Origin: Epiperipatus broadwayi | Taxonomy: Eukaryota; Onychophora; Udeonychophora; Euonychophora; Peripatidae | Assembly (NCBI GenBank): GCA_028023455.1 | Contig: JAQFVV010006270.1 | Location: 5,050,834-5,114,833 of the forward strand | Reading direction: 5' to 3' | Length of the DNA stretch: 64,000 bases | Shown here: positions 23,549-37,084 of the stretch, one piece after another | Numbering within the stretch: position 1 is the first letter of the stretch | Layout of the letters: every line of letters starts with the position of its first letter | Notes under the pieces: model-generated | Seen by the model: only the letters and a program-made list of their open reading frames with translations | Databases searched by the model: none | What the model was told of the DNA's origin: nothing | Translations under genes and position numbers: made by a program

Positions 23549-24239
23549 TTTATTTTTCATATCTTTTGTTCTGTGTGTTCTTGAAGTGTGATCACACATT
23601 ATTTGAGATTTCAGTGGATCTGAACTCTATTCTACTGGAATTCTCCCTCTTTCATGCAACTTATTATCTTTACAGAACAGAAAAAAATTATGGAAACAAT
23701 TTATTTGAAATCAATGTGTCACAAAAAATATGTACATTCGTACGTACATATACAATAGAATATTTATATATGTATACTAATATAAAACAGAAGTTTAAGA
23801 CTAACTGAAATTTCAGCTCATAATTTTGATTACTGCTATGTAAGACACATATTTTAGGCATACTTTGAAGGAAAAAGTATGAGTTCTATATGCTGGCAAA
23901 TATGGTACTTTTTACCTAATTCATGATTTTCATTTTAACTAGAAAATAGCAGATGAAAATTTTAACCACTGATCTATTTAAGAATATAATTGATCTTATT
24001 ACAACAACAAAAAAAATAATAAATTTAATTATTAAATCTTGTAGAACATTGTCTGGAAAAAAATTACTAAATAAGCTGACATGCATTTGGCAACAAAAAA
24101 AGTACAAATAATAATTTTATAAAATTTTATTTTATTTTTTTAATTATAAAAATTCTATACTAATATTAAAATAAATGATTAATATATAGAACATATTGCA
24201 AAAATATATCTACAATTAATAGTTACCATTAGAAACCAG

Positions 24240-24384
24240 TAACAACCTAGACATACCAATATAGATAGTAATCAATATTTCTCACTGTTGTCAAGGCAAC
24301 CTCTTTCCTTTTAATAATAAATGTTGCCTCGACAACAGTGAGAAATATTAATTACTATCTATATTTGTATGTTTAGGTGGTTAT
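24240..24384. repeat. Family D palindrome
   Basis: Arms of about 65 bp (atagatagtaatcaatattt and complement) close on ggttgcc/ggcaacc motifs. Related single arms lie at 7788-7905, 30725-30790 and 50790-50890. Confidence 0.85.
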
Positions 24385-25204
24385 ATTAATTTAAATTTTC
24401 AATAAGGTGTGGCTGTTTTTAAAAGATAGAAAGTTTATAATGAGGGAGTGAGAAATATATTATCGAATTATTAGGAAATGATCTTTTATTTCACAAAAAT
24501 CATTAATCTGTGAAATCTTAGAAAACCAGAATGCCAAATAAGTACTGAAACTTAACAATATGGGAATATTATAAAATTGTTTTCTATCAACAATTTGAAA
24601 TAATGTTTCATTAGTTATGTGACTATTGATAATAAGTCGTTAAGGGAAAAAATAAACAAAAAATAAAAGTAAATTAAATTAGAAAAGGGACATCAGAAGA
24701 GAAGATGCAGATTATTCTTATGAAGAAGTGTTAAAAGAAGTAAAAATTAAATTGAGAATATGGGTTTCAGTATAACTATCTATTTGAAGCCTTTAGAATT
24801 AAAAAAATGTTATTGTAAAATAGGTATATAAAATGTTAGACGCCAGAAAATGATAAACTTATTGACAAATATAAAAATGAAATGGGTAGACATTATAGGT
24901 AAATGTAAAATAAAATAGATGAACTGTGGGTAAAAGAAAGAAAAAGGTGTGAGTTTTGTATTACAGGAATAAAAGTTGACACAATAATCTAAGTAATGGC
25001 TTATTTCCAATTAAAAGTAAGTTTTAAAAGTATCATTCCAATGAACAACATTGTCGGTTTTATTTCTATTGTGGATTTTATGAATAATATTCCAGTATAT
25101 ATTGCTTCTAATTAGAATGAATTCATGTTTGAGATATATGGAGGCTGTTTAGTAATGGTTACGTTTTTCAAAAGCATTGTTATCAGAATTGTTATTAGAT
25201 CATA
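24385..25204. other. No gene recognised
   Basis: AT-rich; nothing supported. Confidence 0.5.
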
Positions 25205-25500
25205 ATAATATATAGGGGTTCTAACTCAGACTTTCACATTACCCTCAACTCTCCAAACCATTTCAAATTGTTGATCCATCTGATCACACACATGCTGAAA
25301 AGATAAATTATCACCAATATATGTATTTCATGCTAAACCAGCAATCATCAATTGGTTCAGATTACTATCTCCACACATATATACAATCAGTGCTCAGCTT
25401 TATATTAAGATAGCTAATCTTCATACTTTAATGGACAGGCTTCAAACTACTCCAACCCACAACTCTTCAACCATCCGTTTCATTGAAAATCTGAAGATGG
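25205..25500 (+). repeat. Family B repeat
   Basis: It starts atataggggttctaactcag and runs through tgctaaaccagcaatcatca to cattgaaaatctgaagatgg, parallel to 28117-28400. Confidence 0.75.
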
Positions 25501-25926
25501 AACGTTCAAAATTTATTTCCTTGAAATATTTTCATTACTAGCATGTCATATATTGCTGCTATATACCATTAATATACACTCATTATAATTCATTTTCATT
25601 TTCTTTATTTTTGGACAAGCTTTTCTAAAGCAAATTTCAATAGTTCCAGCGCATTAATACCAATTTTGATTTTTTATCTTCTTATCGAAAATTTGTGCCA
25701 TCAGTATAAGTGCTTTTAAACAGTCTTATGTTTTGAATTTTATTTTAGAACCTGAAAATTAGTCTTTAGAATATATTTTATTGATTGAAAAAAAAATTGA
25801 GAATCTACTGTTACCAAATATTTTCAAAAGGGTTCCTATATTAATTTTCATAACAAGGTCATTTTTGGAACTACATAAATGTCATTTTTGATACATTTCA
25901 AAATGGTGTCTTTTTTTTTTTTTTGC

Positions 25927-26055
25927 TCAAAAGACTTTTGGAAGTGATGACTCTTGAAGAACTTTATAAATAACAGCAGGAACGTGTTTTCGAAAGTGTT
26001 TTAACAAATTGAAAGCATAAACATTCCGGTTGAAAACAATATAGCCAGGAAACAA
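25927..26055 (-). other. Coding-like open stretch, unassigned
   Basis: The minus strand is open for 42 codons with balanced composition, including VYAFNLLKHFRKHVPAVIYK, then TGA. No clear acceptor is seen upstream. It may be a gene or transposon relic; I do not recognise it. Confidence 0.25.
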
Positions 26056-26610
26056 TTAATGATACTCTTTATTCATAGGAACATGTATAATTACACATAA
26101 TTATTCTTGTGCTGCTTAAACTAATTTGCAGGTAATAAAAAGTCGCAGTGATATAAAATGGTCTGGCACGATCTTTTTTAATGAATGAATAGAATCAATT
26201 GCCGAAAATGATGCATGGCAAAGTGAAAGGTTATTTAATACGATTGACGGTTTTAGTAATTATTTTGACTGAATGTTCTTTCTGATAGAAAATCATGGCT
26301 TCTTTGAGAATTTTCTTAAAGTTTTCATTATTAATATAAGATCTAAAACTGACACAAACAGATATGTATTGAAAAACGTATTGTTGTGCAAGGTATTATT
26401 CACCAATGCATTTATAAAAAAACTAAGCTGATTTTTTTAGTATGTACTAGCAAAAAGTGTGAATTTATAAGTTTACTAAAACTTACTCCAGGAATCTACA
26501 TAGTCATGTTGTAAATATCTTGTATGATTTACTGCCGTTGTAGAGTGATGGAAAATGGAGATCAAGATCAGAATTGTGGTTTTAAGTCACTTACTTCCTA
26601 TGTCGTGTAA

Positions 26611-26808
26611 ACATTACATGATCACCATCTCTTATGCTAGCACATAACTGTTAGTAAACAGGCAAAAACTCTCCATATAGTAGTGCCACCTTGTGCTAAC
26701 CAGAGTAATCAATGGATGCCAGAAGGCTTGTGCATAAAATCCCATATCCATTGATTACTCTGGTTAGCACAAGGTGGCACTACTATATGGAGAGTTTTTG
26801 CCTGTTTA
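26611..26808 (-). mobile_element. FB-1 copy, near-perfect hairpin
   Basis: It is flanked by ctatgtcgtgtaa (26598-26610) and ctatgtcatgtaa (26809-26821). The arms of about 75 bp (aaacaggcaaaaactctcc to ccatatcc) are almost identical inverted copies, followed on the left by the constant catgatcacc end. Confidence 0.85.
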
Positions 26809-26821
26809 CTATGTCATGTAA

Positions 26822-28116
26822 TTATATAAAATTCTGAGCAATATACCTTTTGATTATTTATTTCATGAATAGCATTCTTAATCCTAATCTTAATTTAATC
26901 AAATAAGGTATTTTAGATGAATAATTAATGGTGGTAAAATTATCTTGTAACATATAATCTAATATGGTTAGATGAGATGATCAAGATAAAAAACTAATGA
27001 TTCACACTAATTTATTTAAAGCAATAAACAGTAACAAAACAATATAATGTCTTTTCATACTATCTGCGGGGAATCTTGTCAAAAATATATTTAAGACCTT
27101 TAAAATTCCAAGTTGAAGCAGGATTTTACAATTGTCTTAGACCAAAATGGTCATCTTGTACTTTTAAGAATATTAATATTCATTGAAAATGAACAAAATT
27201 TTAGAAGCTTGACTATTTGTTTAAAATAATACATTATATATATATAAATATCCATGCATATTTAAATATTATATATATATATAATATAAATATTACCAAA
27301 AAAAAATCAAGTCAGATGTCACATGACCTAATTTAATATGCTTGTAGAACAATAATAATATAAATAAAATGTCCGTTAATTAGAACAAAATTGTAATCAT
27401 AATAAAAATAATAAATATAATGGTAATAAACTATTATAAACAGTTTTTCAATCCGCAGAAGTACTTTCAGTTAATTTCTTAAACCTGCCTCAACTGACAT
27501 TAAATTTAAAAAACAAAGTGGAAGCAAACGTCATCAATTCAAATTCCACGAATCTCGTATTTTAATGTTAGAAGCTTGTCAATTTATTAAATGCATTTTA
27601 TTCCTGATAATAAAAACTGCCTCTTTAATTTTGCTTTTACTATGATTTCTCTCTTCATGAAGAATTTTCACACTTTCAATATCAAATTTAAATTTATATT
27701 TATGTTTTTTCATGATCAAAGAAAGCAGTCATTAAATCAGCATTATTCTTACTTTTTACTTGCTTATATAACAATTCATGCTCCTTTAATCTCTTTTCAA
27801 TACTGCATGTCAATTCGCCTATATATGATAACATACACTCACAAAAAATTTATAATAGTTTATTACTGTTATATTATTTTTATTGTGATATATATATACA
27901 CACACAAGAGAAGTTTATGTTTGATAATGTATACATTTGATTGAATGATATCTTACTTGGATGTCTGACTTCAAAGTATACAATTTTTTATTATCATAAA
28001 AACATTCTTGTGGGCACCAACATTGTTGTTCATCTAAAAGCAAACATAATAAATGTCTAAAAAGTTACTGAAAGTTATATACATAAAGACAGAATATGTA
28101 AAATGAAATATTATAT
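26822..28116. other. No gene recognised
   Basis: AT-rich. A short stretch at 27300-27345 (cacatgacctaatttaata) also occurs at 61478-61508. The 117-codon frame at 27591 looks like chance in T-rich DNA. Confidence 0.5.
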
Positions 28117-28460
28117 ATAGGGTATATGAGCACAGACTTTCACATGTCCCACCACTCTCCACTCTATCTCATAACACTGATACACTTGAACACATATATG
28201 TTGAAAAGGTAAATAATCACCAATATATGTATTTCATGCTAAACCAGCAATCATCAATTGGTCCAGATTATTATCTGTACATATAAATGCAATAAGTTTT
28301 CAGATATATATTAAGATAGCCAAACCTCATACTTTAATGGACAAGCTTCAATCTACTCCACACTCAAACTCTTCAACTGTCCATCCAATTGAAAATCTGA
28401 TGGTGAAACACTCAAAGACCACCCTGAGGCTGAGATTCTCATCACACCCAAGTTGACCTA
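28117..28460 (+). repeat. Family B repeat, longest copy
   Basis: It runs from tatagggtatatgagcacag through actctatctcataac and tgctaaaccagcaatcatca to ccatccaattgaaaatctga. No coding frame is seen. Confidence 0.75.
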
Positions 28461-29294
28461 AAACAATCTGACCCCTCATGTACAGGATATAATCCATTTA
28501 ATACATATACAAGGGATGGGAAGACATCTCTATTATGTAATAACTGAAATACAGGCTTATTATATACCTGTATATAGTGTAAATTTTATAAAAGGTAAAC
28601 TCAATGGTATTGCTAAAAAATATGCCATTTCAAACGACAAGTAAACATTGGCAACAACAAATTTTCAAACTTTCAATATACTCAAAAAGGTAAAATGATC
28701 ATTTACACCTGCTTTCTCAATTCATAAGAAGGTAAAAAATCTAATTAGTGATATTATTCAGATCAAATTTCAGTTCAACCTCAAATATTAAACAAAAATT
28801 CCTTCAATAATTCTATTTTGTGAAATTTGATTGTTTAATGAGATCAAAGAAAGTGATTTGATAGAAGTTCACTTTGAGTAATATTTTTGTCACACTTGCC
28901 ATCTTATAAGATCTGAGAAGTTAGACATAAAAAGTCATTTTACATTTTCTGGATAATGTTATAAAGAGATTGGCTTATAGATATTAATAGCTTTTGGAAG
29001 TGTTATTATTTTCAGTGTGTATATATAATTATATAGCGAGGGCTTAATTGGTGCATAGCTCATGCCCCACCTTTATTACTTTATCCTCTAGAATAAGCAT
29101 ATTAGGTATACAAAAAATGACATAAAATCATGATCAAAGTAGCCTGCATCCTAAAAATATAGGGCATGAAACGAAAAAAGATAAACTCAGAAGTCCAAAA
29201 CTACTGAACAATATAATTTTATTAATAATTTTAATACACACAAAAAATTGTTTATAATATTGGCGATAAACTTTAAAACAAAATAAAATAATAA
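28461..29294. other. No gene recognised
   Basis: AT-rich; nothing supported. Confidence 0.5.
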
Positions 29295-29830
29295 ATAAAC
29301 AAAAACATACAAATATCTGATATTTATGAGTCACACAATGTAATCATTAAATATGGTGTTTTTGGTGGATCATTGTCTCATTTGGAAAATACAGGTGAAC
29401 CATCCCCACACGCTACTGCCACTATTTTTCAGAGATATCTTTTTGGCTGTCATGCAGGCATATTCTCACTCTTGTGCAAATCTGACAAAGCCACCCAGCA
29501 TGTCTTAAGTAACCTTATTCACATAGGTGATTCTAAATTATAACATAATACTGCCTTTATTATTTTATTGATAAACCTGCAATTCTATCTGTAAGACGTA
29601 ATTGTATACCTTTCACCAACCGTTCTATTTAGTCATTTAGGTCCAATTCTGTAATTACAGTTTTGTTTAAGCTGAACCATCTTGCTCCCATTCATTTGGG
29701 GTGTTCTCCTAAATCTAGTAGAAATGTGATCATTCACCTCCTTCCATTTTATTTAATTTTCTTCAAGTTCTGAAGTTTGTTTTCTCTCTGCCCAGAGCAT
29801 TTGAAATCCAAATCAGTACTTCATTTAACA
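29295..29830. other. Coding-like zone, probably an old gene or transposon relic
   Basis: The plus strand is open from 29295 to a TAA at 29541, including LENTGEPSPHATATIFQRYL and a Cys-containing tail. On the minus strand 29560-29760 carries a broken frame with ARWFSLNKTVITELDLND and IERLVKGIQLRLTDRIAGL interrupted by stops. Base composition is more balanced than the surroundings. The true strand and the family are unresolved. Confidence 0.25.
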
Positions 29831-29951
29831 TATGATCATTGCTAGTTGATTTAGTTGATCTTTATTTAAAATATTTCATCTTTACATGCTTGATTAATAT
29901 AGAAAAGTTTCTTTGGTTGATATTAAAGATGTTTATTGTTCACATGATCAT

Positions 29952-30093
29952 CACTTCTCATGCTTACCCAACACTGTCCATGCAGTCTGGAATATTGGAT
30001 GAGTAGGCCTTAGATAGGGATTTTATGCCCAACCCTACCTGAATCCATTGATTATTAAGGCTTGAACTGTGTGGCACTGCTGTATGGAGAGTT
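29952..30093 (-). mobile_element. FB-1 copy, degraded
   Basis: It contains the catgatcatcacttctcatgc end, the ggaatattggatgagtaggc middle and the gtatggagagttt end, all diverged. No target duplication was seen. Confidence 0.65.
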
Positions 30094-30724
30094 TGATATA
30101 TATTCTCTTTGAGAATCCTAATAAAATAAGATTCTTCTTTTGATTCACAGCATTTTAGCCTGTTATTTCTTTTATAAAATACCAACAAAAGATACTTTTC
30201 TTTAATCTATAGATAATGAAAGTCAAAATAGTCTACTTTAATGGTAATGATAAGGTCCAAATTTTAGAATCTTTCACTCAGTGGTTGTCATACATGAAAA
30301 CAGATTATTGTACACTAAAAACAAATAATTTTTTTTATAATTTTTTGACTAAAAATTAATATGATTTTTATAAATATTTATTACTTCTTCAATTACCTAG
30401 ATTTATCTATTATTATTTTTATTACCAGAAACCAAATAAATGTAATGTGTGTGTGTGTGTGTGTTTATATCTATTCTACATCTGCATATGCATTGAATTT
30501 AACTCTTTTACCACCATTTTTTTTAGTATCAACATTATGATTTTAATATAATAAGTTAAAAAAATTTTATTTAGACATATACATAAAAAAAACTATATTT
30601 TATTAATTGACTATTTGAATAAAATAAAAATTAATTTTATACTGTTTATTACTGATTTTATTTTTCTGCTCGCTTAATAAAATACCCATCCTGAACTTGC
30701 TGTCTCTCTCTATACATATATATC

Positions 30725-30790
30725 AGTCAATACTTAGAACAATCCCAATATCCAACAATCTCAACCTGTTGTCAAGGCAACTTCCTATAC
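30725..30790 (-). repeat. Family D fragment
   Basis: It is the reverse orientation of 50790-50890 (caacctgttgtcaaggcaac). Confidence 0.65.
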
Positions 30791-30850
30791 ATATATACTG
30801 TAGATAATATGTAGTAAAATATATTCTATCAGAGTATGTAGGCAACTAGG

Positions 30851-31145
30851 TCTTTCTTATTGCATTGCCAAATGTATACCATATAATACTAAATTGTCTA
30901 TTCATTTTACTGCTGCGACACGATGCTTTACTTACCATTCTTTTTTTACAGTTTACAGTTTTGATTGACCCAACAATCTAATTGTTTTAAGGAACCTTCC
31001 TTAAAATAGTTCTGAAGAAGATTGCTGAGGCAATTGAAACTGTAAACTGTAAAAAAAAAAAAGGGTGGTAAATAAAGCATTGTGTAACAGTAGTAAGATG
31101 AATAGTCAATTTAGTATTATAAATTACATAGACAATTATTAACTA
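30851..31145. repeat. Family F foldback element, second copy
   Basis: It shares the start tctttcttattgcattgcca with the 3617 copy. The arms (about 30851-30990 and 31005-31145) are inverted. The right arm has ctgaagaagattgctgaggc followed by aattgaaactg. Confidence 0.75.
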
Positions 31146-33000
31146 TTACAGTAATAAATCTTTGGTACAAACCAATATCTGTTACTTTGCAGAGTTAGGC
31201 TTTTGATACAGCTTATTTTTGTTAAAACATGACCATATTATTCATTACTTATGAAAAATCAAAAAAATATATATTTAGCAAATACTTAATCTCGATGTTT
31301 TTTCTTTGTACTTTTTAGTTAATGATAAATTCCAAATTTCTTTGTACTTTTTATTCTAAATAAATCTATAAATTAACATTTAATCTCTTTGCTATTTCAT
31401 TATATAAATATATCGGTAAGTTAAATTCTACATGATTGATTAATTTTTTTTATTCTTCAAATTACAAACATTATAACTCAGTTTTTTCCTTGTAACTGTA
31501 AATTAAAGCTATCCTTCTAACTTTTCAACTCTTATTACAATATCTTTTTTAGTGCATAATCTTGTTTATTTTATTTAGTATTTAATTTAATTTATATATA
31601 CATAAACTGTTTTTTTACTAAGATTACATGAACAACAAACAGCAGAAACTTTCCATACACAATTAGACTAAGGGTATAGATCATAAAATCAGCATATTAT
31701 AAGAATTTAGTTGTTCCTTTTGTAGTAGTGTTTTGTTTGACAATGTTAGATATGAAATCTTTTGTAGGTGAAATATATATTTACTGATAGAGAGGAAGAC
31801 ACAGTATTATGTAAGCGCTTATATCCCAATATTGCCATCCATTGATTACTCTGGCTTGCAATGAGTGGCACTACAGCATGGAGAGTTTTGCTTATGTGTG
31901 ATTTATTTCTAGAGGGCACCAGAACAGCAATTAATTGATGTACCCAACACAAACCCACCTGAAACTCTCAAGACCTATATAATTATCATAAACACTCAGA
32001 ATAGTACTCTGCAACTAGAAGCAATGATAAATATATTGTACCGTTTATTTATATGGTACAAATATATTGGCATTCGATAAGATATTTAAAAGCTAAGAAA
32101 AAAAAAGTAAATTTAGCGATCTTATTAAAACGACACAATTAAATTTTTTTAGTTTGTATAATCTATTTTTTTAAAATGTACAATAAAAGTAAATAGATAG
32201 GACATAATTTGGTCATCGAGTACGGGTAGTTAACTCCTAGTTAACTCGTAAAAAACCCTAATAGAGCAGTGGACGTTACAATATGAACCCTTCATTTATC
32301 AGGTTATACTGAAAGAAGTATTTATTTATTAAATCTTGATCTTTATTTATGTCAAAGTTCAAGGCATTGATGCATGTAATTTTGAAAATAAACAAAATTT
32401 AAACAAGATAATAGTGATTATCATGGAACAAAGACTCCCTCCCCTAAAAATCATCCTTTGGTTAAAATTTATTAATAAACACAAAACAAAAAGATATGTA
32501 TATAATTATAAAATTTCTAAATATATTTTACCTGATTGGCATTATACGATAATTTACCTGACGTTATTCCAAAACAACTTTTATTTTTGATAATTTGAAA
32601 TAGACTAAACTATTAACTAGATTTAAATTTTACGAGTTAGAATTATATCATATTCATATGCTAATGTTAGTGTTTAAATAGTTATGATATATTGTTACTA
32701 GATACTACAAAACATATAATATAAATGATTCATTCATATATTTTATTTTTAGTCAGTGTGATAAATAATACAATGATATAAATCTGTTTTAATTGTTACC
32801 TAACATTATAAATACTAAAGAGAAAATTATACTGTTATTCAATTCTATGTGCACTGAATAATAATGGGAATCTATTCTTATAAGTCAAACGATAAACCTT
32901 TAAAAATAAATAACAGATCTTTAATTATCAAATCTACAGTATTTTATCGTAAATAGCAAATGGAGTTTCTCTCCTTTTCTTCAATATCATCATCATTATC
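31146..33000. other. No gene recognised apart from an FB-1 fragment
   Basis: AT-rich; a short more balanced patch lies at 32210-32290 with no frame. Confidence 0.5.
31833..31896 (-). mobile_element. FB-1 fragment
   Basis: One arm only is present: ccattgattactctggcttg to ggagagttttgc. Confidence 0.6.
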
Positions 33001-33285
33001 ATCAACCATTATCAATCCACTGCAGGATGAAGGTCTCTCCAAATTCAGTCCATCTTCTCCAATCTTTAGCTTATCTTCTTCACATCACCCCTGCACACTT
33101 TCTTATTTCATCCATCCAGCTCACATGTAGTCTCTTACTGGGTCTTTTACAATCTCTTGGAATCCAGTTTAAGATTTCAAATGTCCATCTATTATCATTT
33201 CTTCTAGCAATATGTCCACTCCAACTCCACTTCCATCTTTTGATTTTTTCAATGAGGTCAGTAACACTGCATGATTATTTCAAAT
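33000..33285 (-). mobile_element. RTE-like LINE 3' fragment
   Basis: The sequence is the reverse complement of the last 280 bp of the RTE-like element, beginning at its tail (tcatcatcaaccattatc). It matches 51970-52255 closely and carries no intact frame. Confidence 0.8.
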
Positions 33286-33474
33286 AAATATACATTTAAA
33301 CTTGGACTTTAATAGTATGTGATCATCTATAGTGTCTTTAAATTATCATCACAACTATTTTTTCAAATATATATAAGCATATTTTGATAAACAGATTTAT
33401 TTCCCTCTAATCATCATCTCTGATATAACTTAAAATATATATATATTTCTTCATTTTCACAAAACCTTAAATTC

Positions 33475-33812
<338 letters not shown>

Positions 33813-34152
33813 TGTTTTCATATTCAATTCACTTATTTATTTCATCATTAAATCAAATTTCATGATATAGTTTTCATTTCTTTATTAAATTACAAAATTT
33901 TAAATGGAACCTTTTCATTTGAAACATAACTCATTGAACAAATTTTTAATTAGTAGAAATCAAATTTGGTTATTGTATTAACCACTCTAAATATTTGAAT
34001 TTTTAAATGGTCAGTGAGAATTCTCTCACAAATATATGTAGTTTTTATGAATTGGCAGAAACATTTCTAACATTGCATGAAGAAAAGGTTTATTATATAT
34101 ATATGTAAACAAAACAAGTTAAAAATTTCGTAACTTGCTATAGCTCGCATTT

Positions 34153-34328
34153 TATGATCACTAGATGGAGCTTTACCAATAGCCCACAATCAAGCTTTAT
34201 TTACATAAACGCTGAGAGAGAGAGAATTTGAAACAATTTGAAAGAGATATTGAATTCTATCTCTCTCAGCATTTATGGAAACAACGCTTGATTGTGGGCT
34301 ATTGGTAAAGCTCCATCTAGTGATCATA
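34153..34328. repeat. Inverted repeat, arms about 75 bp
   Basis: tgatcactagatggagcttt to acaatcaagc is mirrored after a loop with GA-rich and ctctctcagc tracts. Confidence 0.9.
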
Positions 34329-34774
34329 TATATATATTAAGCATAGCTCAATATGCTTCCAGCCTAAAAAGAATAATACGAATTGTATATTACATTAATA
34401 GACTTATCTAAATGCAATATTTGGTTTATTTGATTTTTAAACACAATGCACTTTTACAGTGGTTAAATTAAATAAACTTTAACTATTATGATTTTTCTAT
34501 TTAATTAATCTATCAATGTTAAAACAATTTAGATGAATATTTCTGTCAAAGTAAAATCCAAATACATTCATTTGTTTATCTATATAATTGGTTAATTATG
34601 TAAATATAATTTTACTAAATTTAAATATATTTTTTTACAAAGTGAGATACTTAAAAAATGATTCCACAACCTTTTTGTTCTGATCCCATAAAAACAATTT
34701 TTCATAATATTCAGTTTTGTTCTCATTTGGAGATAATCAGAATAAACAGTATTTCAAGTAATTCTAAGCAGACA

Positions 34775-35018
34775 GTAATCAACCGCTACACATGCCCTGT
34801 GCTGTCATATTAAATCAATGTTGCTTTTGTTGAATATGAGGAAACTCTCAATCCATATCACATGATAAAGACTTTGAAAAGATAACAGCAACCATCTTAT
34901 CTTTGTACTTAAATGCAATAAATCTCTATCATGTGACTTGAATCAAACATTTTTTCAGATTCAATAAAAACAACATTGATGTAATATAACAGTATAGCAC
35001 ACGTATAGTGGTTGATTA
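34775..35018. repeat. Inverted repeat, arms about 105 bp
   Basis: taatcaaccgctacacatg...catcacatgataaagac-like text is mirrored to gtagtggttgatta with moderate divergence. FB-1 copy 35036 follows closely. Confidence 0.8.
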
Positions 35019-35035
35019 TCATCTATTTAGAATTT

Positions 35036-35265
35036 AACCATCAAACATCACATGATCACCATTCTTTATGCTTACACAAGCTGTTTTTCATAGAGGAAAA
35101 ACTCTCCATACAGTAGTGCCACTCAGTGCAAGCCAGAATAATCAATGGATGCAGGAAGGTTTGTACATGAAATCCCTATCTAGTGCATACTCATCCAATA
35201 TCCACAGGCTGGTTTCTAACTTGCGGCTTTCATCAGTGAGGAGCTTTGGATCTTTTGCTTCTGTG
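35036..35265 (+). mobile_element. FB-1 copy
   Basis: It is flanked by tctatttagaattt at 35022-35035 and 35266-35279, a perfect 14-bp direct repeat. It starts accatcaaacatcacatgat and ends in the gaggagctttgg core. It begins only 18 bp after the inverted repeat 34775-35018. Confidence 0.8.
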
Positions 35266-35454
35266 TCTATTTAGAATTTCATGTAGCAAGCAAATTAAAT
35301 ATATATATAATACTAAAAAAAATCTTAGTTCAAATGATTATTTGGTATGAAATAAAAGTATAGAATAGCTGAGTTCTTGCATAATTGTCCTTATCAGAAA
35401 ATTATATTACAGCTGAGAAATGAAACATTTTGTTGTAGATATTGATAGTTTACT

Positions 35455-36045
35455 TCAAGCATTTGCTGATAATATTATTTATCTTTTCAACATGTTTATG
35501 ATCAAGTGTATCAGTGGTATGAGATAGACCATCAAACATCACATGATCACCATCTCTATACTAGCACATAATTTGTTGTAAACAAAGGCAAAACTCACCA
35601 TACAGTAGTGGCTATGGTTGTTTAAGAGCCAAAGACAAAAAAATGTATGGGTGCTGAATTGAGTTCAGATCCATATAACTATATAAGCTATTGAGCTTAG
35701 ATTGAAGATATTAACAATGTTTTCAATTTCATTCTCATAGTTTTGTAGTAAAGTAGAGTTAAAAGGTGGCTGCTGGAGGGTTGCATTAGATCCTAAGATC
35801 TAGGTGCAGTGCTCTCAGATCCAAGGCTCCTCACTGATGATGGCCACAAGCCAGAAACTAATCTGGGGATATTGGATGAGTAGGCACTAGATAGGGATTT
35901 TATGCACAAGCCTTCTGGCATCCATTGATTACTCTGTTTGGCACAGGTTGGCACTACTGTATGGGGAGTTTTGCCTTTGGTATGAGATAGCATGGATGGT
36001 TAAGAGTTGTGTGAAAGTCTGAGTTCAAACCCCCTATATATTATT
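35455..36045 (-). repeat. Family B repeat split by FB-1
   Basis: Left part 35455-35527 and right part 35978-36045 are contiguous in other copies and are separated here by FB-1 (35528-35977). Confidence 0.75.
35528..35977 (-). mobile_element. FB-1 copy nested in a family B repeat
   Basis: It is flanked by tggtatgagatag at 35515-35527 and 35978-35990. It keeps the internal core (gagccaaagac, then tctaggtgcagtgctctcag) and one full arm. It splits a family B repeat, so it is the younger of the two. Confidence 0.85.
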
Positions 36046-37084
36046 ATCTAAGAAAATTGCTTGGGTAAATTATTCTGTTAAAATTGGCTGCTCTTAAAAT
36101 TGGATAATGTTTGATTATTGGAGATAATGGGTCTATTAATTAACAAATAAATACGAATAAAAGTGGTAAGTAGTTCGTTAAACATTTTCATTATTCTGTG
36201 GGATCCTTAAACAAAATTTTCTTTCCAATAATTTAAAATATAATGCTTTAAGTTAGCACAATAGCCATAGTATGGGTTTAAGCTAATCCATTTACTTTGT
36301 TTTGTTTTTCATTTTAATTAAACCATTTATTGCTAGATAAATCAATAAAATTTTATTTTGTTAGATGTCCTCTCTCTTTATCTCCAACTGGACTGATCAT
36401 CATTCCCTATTGACCCATTCTTGTCATTGAATGTATGCTGTCTATTTGTATATCCATTGGTTCATGGTTATGAATGCTTAATCTGATCATAAGACAGAAT
36501 CTAATCTAGTCCATTATTTGCAAGTAAGGGGAAATATAACCGATTTTTTATTATTTAATTTTGTGCAGAGGTTGAAATATAAATATTCTTATCTTTTGCA
36601 ATCACATATATACATAAAATGTATTTATGCATATGTGTATTTATAGAATAATGTTCTGCATTGTATATGAATTATGGATTTGGTTTAAACCCTATTGAGT
36701 TTTCATAGAATATATGGTTTTATTTAAATTTTAACTAAAACTTGGCCCTATCTGCACACCCTACATTCCTATTCTGTTCACATCCCATTAAACCATCATA
36801 ACTGTTAATATTAAAGCCTTAAAATATTTTAAACTATGAAATTATATTTTTAGTATGGATTTGAGTATAATTCCATAGATAAAGTAGTGTTCATGAATTG
36901 GCAGAAATTTTGGTACTGGCCTAGTAGTAGCACATGATCCCAAAGGGCTATTATGAATGCAGTGTTGTAGTAGTTATACTTTTGGCCACATAAATGGCAA
37001 ATTTCTACGTTTTTGCACAGAAACAGTGCTATGAAGTGATGTACAGCTGCTAATAAACCAGGACCAAAATTTTGTCATTTCAAT
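36046..37084. other. No gene recognised
   Basis: Moderately AT-rich; no splice-bordered frame found. Confidence 0.5.

Larger units (their letters stand above)
22724..23907 (-). mobile_element. pogo/Tigger-like DNA transposon relic
   Basis: Left end TACTGTATTTGCG and right end (reverse complement) TACCATATTTGCC are similar inverted termini next to TA. The left side continues with cgtataagacgcaccctcc, a terminal motif I associate with pogo-type elements. The transposase tail lies at 23170-23548. A family B repeat (22845-23105) is inserted between the left end and the coding remnant. Most of the transposase is deleted. Confidence 0.6.

Noticed and set aside
27591-27944. 117-codon plus-strand frame
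   Set aside because: Composition follows the T-rich DNA (Phe, Ile, Tyr) and there is no recognisable domain.
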